64,000 bases of DNA from positions 1 through 64,000 of the forward strand of contig CALAJH010000053.1 of assembly GCA_937922655.1 (NCBI GenBank), given 5' to 3'. Source of the stretch: an uncultured Bacteroidia bacterium. GTDB lineage: Bacteria; Bacteroidota; Bacteroidia; J057; CALAJH01. The translations under genes and the position numbers were made by a program. Below the pieces are notes generated by a model, which saw only the letters and a list, made by a program, of their open reading frames with translations, did not search any database and was not told the DNA's origin. Each line of letters opens with the position of its first letter. Position 1 is the first letter of the stretch. Shown here piece by piece: positions 1-6,980 of this stretch.

Positions 1-289
1 TGCGACGGGCGCGGCGGGCCGTTTGGCGGAGTCGGAATCGGGGGCGGAAATGATTGCGTATCCGAATCCGAACAGGGGCGATTTTGAGTTGAAAGTTTCG
101 GGTTTGGCGGACGCGCCGGGGGAACTGAGGTTGTACGACGCTACGGGAAGGTTGGTTTTTCGCCAAAACTTCTCGCCCGAAGGCGGTCGAATTGAGGTTA
201 ATTCCGTACCGGCGGTTTCGGGCGTTTACCAAATCGTTTGGAAAACGCAATACGCGAACAAATACGCAAAAATCACAGTGGCAAGGTAA
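1..289 (+). CDS. C-terminal end of a T9SS-secreted protein (5' partial)
   Basis: The reading frame is open from the window edge to a TAA at 287-289, so only the last ~95 residues of a larger protein are seen. They form a type A T9SS sorting domain: a YPNPNRGDF motif, a central LYDATGRLV strand and a terminal SGVYQIV...KITVAR strand. In this family the domain directs export through the outer membrane by type IX secretion and is then cleaved, with the cargo anchored or released. The function of the missing N-terminal part cannot be told. A strong hairpin follows 22 nt after the stop. Confidence 0.85.
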   Translation, partial: ATGAAGRLAESESGAEMIAYPNPNRGDFELKVSGLADAPGELRLYDATGRLVFRQNFSPEGGRIEVNSVPAVSGVYQIVWKTQYANKYAKITVAR

Positions 290-619
290 AACGTTAAACA
301 ACACACTCACAACGACCCCGCCCTTTGAAAGAAAAAAGGGCGGGGTCGTTTGTAGCGATTTTATGCGTAATTATTCGGCTTGAGCCAATTCGGTATTTTA
401 ACCTATCGTGTTTTGAAAAAAACGGTAGAGTGGGCAAAGATAAAAAATTATTACACATTAACAACACATTGTCATTAAGCAAAAATCTTAGGACGTTAAG
501 AAAAAATTATACTTGTTTAATATTGCCAAAACTTGACAGCCCGTCGTTGCGTTAACAAATATTGGCGCTACTCAAAATACGCTGCGTTTTTCTTTCGAGG
601 TAAGCCGAAAAATTCGCTT
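290..619. other. Non-coding 330-nt spacer between convergent genes
   Basis: Apart from the 311-350 hairpin no gene is supported here. The sequence after about 350 is AT-rich. A leftward -7-like element (reverse complement TATCTTTG) is present at 435-442 with no ORF behind it; see findings. Confidence 0.6.
311..350. terminator. Perfect 16-bp hairpin, intrinsic terminator-like
   Basis: Arms at 311-326 and 335-350 are exact reverse complements (AACGACCCCGCCCTTT and partner) around an 8-nt A-rich loop. It sits just after the T9SS gene end. The following T tract is short (TTTG), so it may act as a weak terminator or as a 3' stabilising stem. The hairpin is symmetric and could serve either strand. 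Confidence 0.65.
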
Positions 620-1153
620 TTATCGAGCCTGCGTCGTGGAAAGATAGCGTTGGGCCAGCCAAGCCGGCGAAAACAATACCGCCGAATAAAACAGGTCGCC
701 TGCGAGGGTGTTGCCCAAGAAAGGAATCGCGGCGACGTAACATTCGGCGAGGCCGACGGCGTTTTTGGGATAATATGAACCGACAGCCCATACCCCAAAG
801 TTGGAAACAAGAAAAAATATCGCGGTGGAAGCGACGGCGGCGACGGCGGTGCGCAAGGGTGTGGCTTTACCTCGCAAAAATCCGAAACCCACGAGGGAAA
901 TCAGAGCAAACGCTCCGTAAACATAGGCCATCGTTGCATGGAAACCCAAGGCCAAGTCCGACAGGAGCATGGCTACCAATGGCACGGCAAACGCCGCGCG
1001 TCGATCGGCAAAATAGGCCGCGCCAAACAATGCCACGGCGCCCACGGGTGCAAAGTTGGGCGGGTGGGGTAAAAGCCGGGTTGCGCACACCAACGTTACC
1101 AACGCCGCCGCCGCCCAAAAGCCCGCTCGTCCTCTTCCTATTCGCTGTTCCAT
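620..1153 (-). CDS. DUF6580 family membrane protein
   Basis: This 177-aa hydrophobic protein has about five predicted membrane segments. The N-terminal segment carries RLLPHPPNFAPVGA (about residues 26-39) followed by an ALFGAAYF helix, which is the hallmark of DUF6580 putative transport proteins; these resemble the substrate-binding S components of ECF transporters. A conserved second half (GNTLAGDLFYSAVLF) matches the family. The ATG at 1153 is preferred because a -7 element at 1169-1176 lies just upstream and would put the longer TTG start (1171) inside the promoter. It is monocistronic. The substrate is unknown. Confidence 0.75.
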   Translation of the reverse strand: MEQRIGRGRAGFWAAAALVTLVCATRLLPHPPNFAPVGAVALFGAAYFADRRAAFAVPLVAMLLSDLALGFHATMAYVYGAFALISLVGFGFLRGKATPLRTAVAAVASTAIFFLVSNFGVWAVGSYYPKNAVGLAECYVAAIPFLGNTLAGDLFYSAVLFSPAWLAQRYLSTTQAR

Positions 1154-1168
1154 GACCGAATTTTGACG

Positions 1169-1176
1169 CAAAGTTA
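1169..1176 (-). promoter_or_regulatory. -7 promoter element, TAACTTTG
   Basis: Exact match to the Bacteroidota TAnnTTTG consensus, 15 nt before the ATG of the DUF6580 gene. Confidence 0.55.
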
Positions 1177-1234
1177 GCGCAAATTCGCCGTTTTTTCAAA
1201 CGCCGTTCAAAGAAAACCGGCGGTTTCGGGATAG

Positions 1235-1642
1235 CTATGCGTAGTGAAAGCGGGCTTCGATTTCGACGTCTTTGCCGAGGCTGAGGGCAACGGGACAGGT
1301 GTGGGCCGTCGCTTCAAATTCCGCTCGGTCTTCGGGCGCCAGCGGTCCTTCGACGTAAACGTCCATAACAATTTTGGCAATTTTTCGGGGCGGGGTTGCA
1401 CTCATGATTTTTTGCACGTCGGTACGCATTTTTACCTCCGGAAATCGTCCTTGTTTCATTTTTATCGCAAGGATGGAGGTCATACAGGCGGCAAGGCCGG
1501 CGGCGACGAGGTCGGTTGGCGAAAACGCCGCTCCTTTGCCAAAATTGTCGGGCGGAGCGTCGGTTGTGATTTCATACCCCGAACGCTCGTGTACCATGCG
1601 GGTCGTCAGTTCCCCGCAATATTCTACGGTGGCTGTTTTCAT
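1235..1642 (-). CDS. OsmC family protein (organic hydroperoxide reductase-like)
   Basis: 135 aa, a normal length for a single OsmC/Ohr domain. The two redox cysteines of the family are present: C53 in the AACMTS helix and C116 in HTCPVALSL. These reduce organic hydroperoxides in characterised members. The GAAFSPTDLVAAGLAAC segment is typical of the YhfA-like branch. The start ATG overlaps the photolyase stop (ATGA at 1639-1642), so it is the last gene of a three-gene operon with photolyase and a DUF5618-like gene. Co-transcription with photolyase suggests a shared light or oxidative-damage context (inference). Confidence 0.88.
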   Translation of the reverse strand: MKTATVEYCGELTTRMVHERSGYEITTDAPPDNFGKGAAFSPTDLVAAGLAACMTSILAIKMKQGRFPEVKMRTDVQKIMSATPPRKIAKIVMDVYVEGPLAPEDRAEFEATAHTCPVALSLGKDVEIEARFHYA

Positions 1643-2931
1643 TTTTTTAATACCGATTGATAAGTTTTAATGGCGCGTTCGCGGGCAAAAGCGTGTTCGA
1701 CGACGCGGGGCGGCGCCAACGCTTGGGCATACTCCGGCGCCCAACGCAAAATAAATTTTTTTTCGGGGTCGAACTTACGCATCTGTTCGTCGGGGTTGAA
1801 CACCCGAAAATAAGGTGCGGCGTCGCAGCCCGTGCCGGCGCTCCATTGCCAACCCGCGTTGTTTGACGCCAAATCAAAGTCCAAAAGTTTTTCCGCAAAA
1901 TACTTTTCTCCAATTCTCCAATCGACCAACAAATGTTTGGTTAAAAAGGACGCGGCGACCATTCTGAGCCGGTTGTGCATGAGTCCGGTGGCGTTGAGTT
2001 GCCGCATGCCGGCGTCGACCATGGCGTAGCCCGTGGTTCCCGTTTTCCACCTTTCGATTTCATTCGGGTGGTTGCGCCATGGAATGGCGTCGTACTCGCG
2101 TTTGAAAGCCCCTTCGACGACGTGCGGAAAATGGTATAAAATTTGAGCGTTGAAGTCGCGCCAAATCAATTCGTTGAGAAAAACGTTGTTGAGTCGCCGG
2201 GCCTTGCTTGCCCATTGGCGAATGGAGACGGTTCCAAAACGAAAATGTATTCCCAATTTGGAGGTGCCGTCAAGGGCCGGAAAATCGCGGCGTTCGCCGT
2301 AATGAATAATAACCTCGTCGTCGGGAGCGGGGGAGGGGAAGGTTTGCCCGTCGTCGGGGGCGAAGCCCATGCTTTCCAAGGTTGGCGGTGCGGGCGGCGA
2401 AAATTTTTCCAGCGCCCCGAAGTATTTTTCCGTCGGGTAGGATTTAAGGTAAAAATCGTCAAGGCGCGAAAGCCACTTTTTTTTGTAAGGTGTAAATACG
2501 GTGTAAGGTTTGCCCGAGTCGGTGAGAATTTCGTCTTTATGAAATATTAGATGTTCTTTTACGAGGGTAAGGGTGGCGCCGCGTCGGTTCAAAATTTTTG
2601 CGACGTTTGCATCGCGATTTTTGGCATAGGGTTCGTAGTCTTCGCCGGCGAACACCCGTTCCACGGGCCGGGTTTCAACAATTTTTTTCCATACTTCCTC
2701 CGGTTTGCCGAAAAACGTTTCCAAACCCGAGCCCAGTTGCCGTAGTTGCTCGTTTAATTGAACGATTTGTCGATAAATAAAAACGACTCTTCGGTCGTTG
2801 GCGGGCAGCGGGCGTAAAATATTTTCGTCGAAGATAAAGACGCAACGCACGGGTTTGCCCGATTTAAGGGCGTAATACAGCGGTGCATTGTCGTCGAGCC
2901 TGAGGTCGCGTCGGAACCAGTGCAGCGTCAT
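1639..2931 (-). CDS. phrB: Deoxyribodipyrimidine photolyase (class I, cryptochrome/photolyase family)
   Basis: 430 aa. The N-terminal antenna domain begins LHWFRRDLRLDDNAPL. The C-terminal FAD-binding domain has MVDAGMRQL, MHNRLRM, LLVDWRIGEKYF, LDFDLASNN, and WQWSAGTGCDAAPYFRVFNP at about 350-375, the strongly conserved flavin and DNA-lesion pocket. Such enzymes repair cyclobutane pyrimidine dimers using blue light. A (6-4) photolyase or cryptochrome role is less likely given the class I pattern but is not excluded. It overlaps the upstream DUF5618-like gene and the downstream osmC gene by ATGA junctions. Confidence 0.92.
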   Translation of the reverse strand: MTLHWFRRDLRLDDNAPLYYALKSGKPVRCVFIFDENILRPLPANDRRVVFIYRQIVQLNEQLRQLGSGLETFFGKPEEVWKKIVETRPVERVFAGEDYEPYAKNRDANVAKILNRRGATLTLVKEHLIFHKDEILTDSGKPYTVFTPYKKKWLSRLDDFYLKSYPTEKYFGALEKFSPPAPPTLESMGFAPDDGQTFPSPAPDDEVIIHYGERRDFPALDGTSKLGIHFRFGTVSIRQWASKARRLNNVFLNELIWRDFNAQILYHFPHVVEGAFKREYDAIPWRNHPNEIERWKTGTTGYAMVDAGMRQLNATGLMHNRLRMVAASFLTKHLLVDWRIGEKYFAEKLLDFDLASNNAGWQWSAGTGCDAAPYFRVFNPDEQMRKFDPEKKFILRWAPEYAQALAPPRVVEHAFARERAIKTYQSVLKK

Positions 2932-3359
2932 GCGTCGCCTTTGACGATGAGTTGTTCCATGAGTTTTAGTACGTCTTCGGCGTTGCGAATGCCGGCCTTG
3001 ATTAAGTCTACGCTGACGGCTTTGCGGTGGTAGCCGAAAAGGTGCAGATTTTGGTAGGCGACGGTGAGCATCGGGATGAGTCGGTGGCGACAGTTGAGCC
3101 GGTCTACGGCATGGCCGTATTCGTGAATTTCCGCGGGAAGACGGGCATAGTCGGCGCCGACGTGCAGAAGATAAGCGTTGACGGCTTTGAGGGCGGCAAG
3201 GTAAGCGTTTTGGGCGACGAGCGCGACGCCGTCGGGGTCTTCGTAAATGCGGTTTTCGATGACGGTGATGCCCGCCAAGTCGGTTTTTGCTTTTTGCATC
3301 AGCGCCTTGGCCTCTTCGAACTCCCTTCGGCGCAGTTCCGCTTTGTCTACCGTAATCAT
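2928..3359 (-). CDS. DUF5618-like alpha-helical protein
   Basis: 143 aa from the ATG at 3359; a TTG 12 nt further upstream lies inside the promoter element. The protein is charged and helical: an N-terminal helix rich in R/E/K (ELRRREFEEAKALMQKAKTDL), then alternating helices with conserved histidines (HEYGHAVDRLNCRHR, NLHLFGYHR). The layout recalls HEPN-like helical bundles, and I match it to DUF5618 of Bacteroidota from memory, with moderate certainty. It is the first gene of the operon with photolyase and osmC. Function unknown. Confidence 0.65.
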   Translation of the reverse strand: MITVDKAELRRREFEEAKALMQKAKTDLAGITVIENRIYEDPDGVALVAQNAYLAALKAVNAYLLHVGADYARLPAEIHEYGHAVDRLNCRHRLIPMLTVAYQNLHLFGYHRKAVSVDLIKAGIRNAEDVLKLMEQLIVKGDA

Positions 3360-3368
3360 ATTTTTATG

Positions 3369-3376
3369 CAAATATA
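3369..3376 (-). promoter_or_regulatory. -7 promoter element, TATATTTG
   Basis: Perfect TAnnTTTG match 9 nt before the ATG of the DUF5618-like/photolyase/osmC operon. The predicted leader is nearly absent. Confidence 0.55.
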
Positions 3377-3517
3377 CGGCAAATCATCGGTGCAATTTTT
3401 TTCCTCCGTAGGAATTTATGAACGTCCCTCAACGGTGTGATGGTTGTCTAACGGATTTTAGACGCAAAAAAATGTAATAAGTAGAGAAAGCTCTTAGGAA
3501 TTTCCAACCGGGTTTGT

Positions 3518-3525
3518 TAATTTTG
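3518..3525 (+). promoter_or_regulatory. -7 promoter element, TAATTTTG
   Basis: TAnnTTTG match 17 nt upstream of the AtuA-like gene start at 3543. Confidence 0.5.
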
Positions 3526-3542
3526 GCGACTGAAACACACGC

Positions 3543-3851
3543 ATGAAAAAGACGGTTTTGGAAGAGCTGGCTTTTGCCCGTTCGGGGGACAAAAACGACG
3601 TTTGCAACATAGGCGTTATGGCCCGCCGTCCCGAGGATTACGACTTTTTGGTGCGCGAATTGACGGCCGAACGCGTCAAAGCGCACTTCGGCGCCTTGAT
3701 TCAAGGTCCCGTCGTTCGTTACGAATGGCCGGCCATCGAGGCCCTCAACTTCGTGTGTTACGCCGCCCTTGACGGAGGTGCGTCCCGTTCGCTCAGGATG
3801 GACGCCTTGGGTAAAAATTTTGCCTCCCATCTCTTAACTTTGGAATTGTAA
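3543..3851 (+). CDS. AtuA-related small protein (AtuA C-terminal-type domain)
   Basis: 102 aa. The pattern LAFARSGDKNDVCNIGVMAR, then LTAERVKAHF, GPVVRYEWP, LNFVCYAALDGG and SRSLRMDALGK is the signature of the small domain found at the C-terminus of AtuA-type proteins (acyclic terpene utilisation) and also as a separate gene. Here it stands alone, with no large AtuA (DUF1446) partner in the window. No catalytic role is established for the domain. It is followed after 30 nt by the cysteine-less ArsC-like gene on the same strand, probably co-transcribed. Confidence 0.8.
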   Translation: MKKTVLEELAFARSGDKNDVCNIGVMARRPEDYDFLVRELTAERVKAHFGALIQGPVVRYEWPAIEALNFVCYAALDGGASRSLRMDALGKNFASHLLTLEL

Positions 3852-3881
3852 TTATTTCATTATTTCCGGGTCTTGTTTCAG

Positions 3882-4355
3882 ATGAAAATACTGGTATTGG
3901 ACGATCGCAATTCGGTGCGCAGCCAGATAGCCGAAGGTTACTTGCGTGTTTTTTTGGGTGCTGAGGCGACGATACTTAGTGCGGGCAAAAATGCTTACGG
4001 CCTCGACCCGCTTGCCGTACGCGTTATGGCCGAAGACGGGGTCGATATTTCCACCCAATCTTCAAAAACCATGGTCGACGTCTTTGAACCCGAAGAGCAT
4101 TCCGATTGCGTCATTACGTTTAGCGACGACGCCGTCGAACATTTTCCCGTACCCGTCGGAGGGGTTTATCATATTCATCGATACGTCGACGATGTTTCCA
4201 AAGCCGTTTTGTCGGACGAAGAAAAACTCGAGCGTTTACGCGCCCTAAGAAACGAGCTCAAGGAATTTCTTGCGTTCTTTGCCCAAAAACCGGATTACTA
4301 CTTAGTTAAAGACTTCCTTGAAGAAAGGGTGGCTTTGCCCGAATTTGCCCGATGA
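3882..4355 (+). CDS. ArsC/LMW phosphatase-fold protein lacking all catalytic cysteines (putative pseudoenzyme)
   Basis: 157 aa from the ATG at 3882. The protein follows the thioredoxin-coupled arsenate reductase/low-molecular-weight tyrosine phosphatase fold: an N-terminal KILVL strand, a P-loop region, RSQIAEGYL helix, SAGK strand, GVDIS and the DCVITFSDDA strand, then a VDDV segment and C-terminal helices. In active ArsC the P-loop reads C-T-G-N-S-C-R-S-Q; here it reads D7-D-R-N-S-V12-R-S-Q, so both P-loop cysteines are gone. The positions of the resolving cysteines carry S81 and F88. It therefore cannot use the known mechanism. It may be a binding or regulatory protein (inference). DNA read codon by codon at 3882-3947 confirms the substitutions. 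Follows the AtuA-like gene by 30 nt. Confidence 0.8.
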   Translation: MKILVLDDRNSVRSQIAEGYLRVFLGAEATILSAGKNAYGLDPLAVRVMAEDGVDISTQSSKTMVDVFEPEEHSDCVITFSDDAVEHFPVPVGGVYHIHRYVDDVSKAVLSDEEKLERLRALRNELKEFLAFFAQKPDYYLVKDFLEERVALPEFAR

Positions 4356-4585
4356 GTTTATAGTCGGCGTGAAAATTTTGACTTGCACGCTCAATGTTTT
4401 TGTAATAAGAGCGCGGCCGTTCGTTTGAATGGAACCGACAACGACGAATAGACGCCAATTGGTGAATTTGGTTTGTGTGTCGGGGATAATTGCGAGGAAA
4501 TTGATTGGGTTGTTTGTGGTTTACGCATCGCCTTGAAATTTAGGCGCAGGGGTCTGCGCGTTTGGGTTTTCGTCGTTGTCAAACG

Positions 4586-4617
4586 TTCCGTAAGCTTGCG
4601 GAAGGGTTGTTTTTTTT
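4586..4617 (+). terminator. Rho-independent terminator
   Basis: Stem TTCCGTA / TGCGGAA (4586-4592 and 4597-4603, one G-U pair) with loop AGCT, followed by GGGTTG and T8 at 4610-4617. It lies downstream of the AtuA-like/ArsC-like pair. Confidence 0.55.
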
Positions 4618-4704
4618 CTGTTTGTTGGGCGCTTGGCGCAAAAAGCGGGCGTTATGCACCGAACGCCGGGGAAAAAGCGGGGGCGGACGGGGGCGTCGGG
4701 CGCT

Positions 4705-4712
4705 TATATTTG
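4705..4712 (+). promoter_or_regulatory. -7 promoter element, TATATTTG
   Basis: Perfect TAnnTTTG. It places transcription start near 4716-4720, which rules out the longer upstream frame of the J-domain gene. Confidence 0.55.
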
Positions 4713-4741
4713 CACCGACGATGACGACGTGGGCAAGTCGA

Positions 4742-5590
4742 ATGAGGGTGGCGCTGTCGGTGGAAAACTATTCGGCGGCGGAAAGTTTGTGTGCCGAAGC
4801 CGGGGCGTGGGAGCCGGTGGTCGTCGCCGTTCGCGCCCGGCGCTACGACGAAGCTCTTGCGTGGCTCAACGAGTTGGCCGTCGCCCGGGTTCCCGACCCC
4901 GTCGCTCTTAAAATCCGCGTTCTTATCGTCGAAGCCGAAAAACAAATCGTTGCTTTGGAAACCGAACTTTCCGATGCCGAACGTCTGGTTTTTGCTTTTA
5001 ATCGGGCTTATTACGCACGCTTGGGCGTACACTTGGCCGAACTGCTTAAAATCAAACAGGAAATTTACCGTCGTTGGGCGGAAAAAGACCCGTCCCGACA
5101 AAGTCAATACGACGAGGTCAAAAACGACTATGAACGATTGTATCAATCGCCGAAAGAGGAGCCGCCGCCGATGGCTCCCGAGGCCGAGGCCGAACTCAAA
5201 GACTATTTCAAAAAAGCCGTCAAGCTGTGCCATCCCGACGCCGCGCCGCCCGACCACGCCGAAGAAGCCGCCGCCGCCTTTATGGCCCTCAAAGCCGCGT
5301 TCGACAGAAACGATCTGCACGCCGTCAAAAACATTTTTCAACGCCTAAGTCAAAGTCGGTATTCTTTCAACGTGCCGACCGAGCGTGTCAAACTTCAGCT
5401 TCGCCTCAACGCCTTGCGTGAAAAGATTACCGCCCTCCAACTCAAAATCGGTTCTTTCAAAGCCGGCGAATCTTTCCGTTTGGCTTCCGAACTCACCGAT
5501 TGGAACGCTTATTTCGTCAAAATGCAGTTGAAAATCGAAGAGGAAATTCGCCAACACCGCAAACTTAAAGCGGAGATGGCCCTGTGGTGA
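4742..5590 (+). CDS. J-domain-like protein with flanking coiled coils
   Basis: 282 aa from the ATG at 4742; an ATG at 4721 is the alternative and would be almost leaderless. An N-terminal helical part has a TPR-like start (YSAAESLCAEAG, YDEALAWLNEL), followed by a coiled coil (about 60-135). A degenerate J domain with the diagnostic HPD tripeptide at 164-166 (AVKLCHPDA) follows, then a second coiled coil (about 215-280). J domains stimulate Hsp70 ATPase; this architecture with no glycine-rich or zinc region suggests a specialised co-chaperone. The last codons overlap the GTG start of the ABC ATPase gene, so the two are translationally coupled. Confidence 0.7.
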   Translation: MRVALSVENYSAAESLCAEAGAWEPVVVAVRARRYDEALAWLNELAVARVPDPVALKIRVLIVEAEKQIVALETELSDAERLVFAFNRAYYARLGVHLAELLKIKQEIYRRWAEKDPSRQSQYDEVKNDYERLYQSPKEEPPPMAPEAEAELKDYFKKAVKLCHPDAAPPDHAEEAAAAFMALKAAFDRNDLHAVKNIFQRLSQSRYSFNVPTERVKLQLRLNALREKITALQLKIGSFKAGESFRLASELTDWNAYFVKMQLKIEEEIRQHRKLKAEMALW

Positions 5591-6174
5591 GCTTGGTGGC
5601 GGAAAACGTTGCTAAGCGCGGCGTTTTCGCAAACGTAAATTTTTCACTCGAAACGGCAAAGAGAATGGCCGTCGTGGGCGCCAACGGCGCCGGCAAATCG
5701 ACGTTGTTGAGAATCATTGCCGGCGCCGCCGCGCCCGACGTCGGAAACGTCCGTTTTTTCGATAGCGATGGTGAAATTGCCGTCGAAAAACGTTACCGGC
5801 ACGTTTCATGGTCGGGACCGAACGTTGAATTTCCTCCCGACATTTCCATGCGCGATGCTTTTAAACTACATTTTTCTTTTCGCGTTCCTTGGGCAAAACC
5901 CGAACAAATCGCACAAATCATTCGTTTGCAAACGCATTTGGACAAAAAATTGCGACATTTTTCTTCGGGAATGCTTCAACGTTTCAAGGTGGGGACGGCG
6001 CTTTTCACCCAAAGCGCCCTGTTGATTTTAGACGAACCTACGGCGTTCATGGACGTCGAAAACGCCCGTTACGTTTGGCAACTCATTGAAGAACATTTGA
6101 ACGGAAGAACGTTCGTCGTTGCCACCAACGACCCCGCCGAGGCGGAAAAATTCGACGTTCGCCTAAGGTTGTAG
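5584..6174 (+). CDS. ABC transporter ATP-binding protein (short, CcmA-like)
   Basis: 196 aa, about the size of a minimal ABC ATPase. Walker A is GANGAGKST (32-40), the signature is SSGMLQR (127-133), and Walker B is LLILDEP (146-152). The H-loop position reads ATNDP, so the usual histidine is asparagine (N182). The GTG start lies within the J-domain gene (7-nt overlap). No permease is adjacent: the next gene is convergent and unrelated. The partner membrane protein must be encoded elsewhere, or the ATPase has a non-transport role. Confidence 0.85.
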   Translation: MVSLVAENVAKRGVFANVNFSLETAKRMAVVGANGAGKSTLLRIIAGAAAPDVGNVRFFDSDGEIAVEKRYRHVSWSGPNVEFPPDISMRDAFKLHFSFRVPWAKPEQIAQIIRLQTHLDKKLRHFSSGMLQRFKVGTALFTQSALLILDEPTAFMDVENARYVWQLIEEHLNGRTFVVATNDPAEAEKFDVRLRL

Positions 6175-6203
6175 CTCCCCGTTCTTGCGGAAGGCTGCGT
6201 TTT

Positions 6204-6779
6204 TTACATGATTCCGTGAATGTAGCGGTTGAGTTCGCGTATGCTCGAAGAGAACCGAAAAGCGTCGTTGACCATGAAATAATTTTGGGGGTCGCAAGTG
6301 CGGGTATAAGCGAACTTGGCGATTTCCAATCGACTGCTTTCAAAATCCAAACTTTTGACAACGGCCACGACTTGTTGGGTGGTTACACAGTGGGCGGAAA
6401 GCATTTGCTTGGCGATGACGACGCGGTCGCTTTCAAAACGGGCGTTGTGAAAAGTGTGCATAAAGCCGTCGAAAGCGGTGGGCGACAACGTGGGAGCGGG
6501 GCAAAAGCCCGGTGCGACCACGACCGGCGGCGGGCACGGGATGGGAACCTGTTGCACGGCCCAGCCGCCTTCGCGCCACGTTTTGCGTCCGCCCGGCCCC
6601 GTTTCCCAGCGACCCTCCACCCACACACGCTCCTCGCGATAACAGCCTTGCGCGCCGGCGCCCGTCGTTATGGAGCCGTTTTCACGGCGAATGGACGTGC
6701 CGGTATTCGGTTGAGCATGCGCGTACAAACCCATTGACACCATTGCGATAAACGCCGATATTTTTTGGTAAGGTTTCAT
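6204..6779 (-). CDS. Secreted DUF4476 domain protein
   Basis: 191 aa from the ATG at 6779, chosen because it begins a clear signal peptide (MKPYQKISAFIAMVSMGLYAHA). A basic, proline-rich linker with two cysteines follows (about 25-85). The C-terminal ~90 residues match DUF4476: a duplicated pattern of F...F and E..R..IAK helices (FESDRVVIAKQML, then FESSRLEIAKFAY), ending in a RELNRYI helix. DUF4476 proteins are common exported proteins of unknown role in Bacteroidota. Monocistronic, convergent with the ABC gene. Confidence 0.8.
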   Translation of the reverse strand: MKPYQKISAFIAMVSMGLYAHAQPNTGTSIRRENGSITTGAGAQGCYREERVWVEGRWETGPGGRKTWREGGWAVQQVPIPCPPPVVVAPGFCPAPTLSPTAFDGFMHTFHNARFESDRVVIAKQMLSAHCVTTQQVVAVVKSLDFESSRLEIAKFAYTRTCDPQNYFMVNDAFRFSSSIRELNRYIHGIM

Positions 6780-6965
6780 TTTCTTTCGTGTTTGTGTAAA
6801 TCCCCGATAGTGCTCTTCGTAAATCACAAACCGTGCCGAAGGCTCGACTTGCGTTCCCGCCGTTATACAATAGGATTAAATTCTTTTTTCGTTTTCGGCG
6901 AACGTCGCTAAATTGCCGACAATAAAATTTATCGCCATTGGCGGCGCCGCATTTGTTTTTTTTTC

Positions 6966-6973
6966 TACATTTG
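6966..6973 (+). promoter_or_regulatory. -7 promoter element, TACATTTG
   Basis: Perfect TAnnTTTG ending 7 nt before the DinB ATG (6981), implying a nearly leaderless transcript. Confidence 0.55.
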
Positions 6974-6980
6974 CGACAAT

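Larger units (their letters stand above)
4356..4720. other. 365-nt spacer without a supported gene
   Basis: Contains a terminator-like hairpin with a long T run (4586-4617) and the promoter element of the J-domain gene (4705-4712). Open frames crossing it have low-complexity, G-rich translations and no recognisable start context. The hairpin lies 230 nt after the last stop, so it could end a short untranslated RNA or a long 3' UTR. Confidence 0.5.

Noticed and set aside
4562-4741. Longer start for the J-domain protein
   Set aside because: The upstream codons contain the -7 element and terminator-like hairpin; the residues look untranslated (basic, G-rich).
6175-6203. Short sequence resembling the 4586-4617 terminator (TTGCGGAAGG..TTTTTT)
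   Set aside because: The similarity is limited to about 15 nt and no second hairpin arm is present; probably coincidence.
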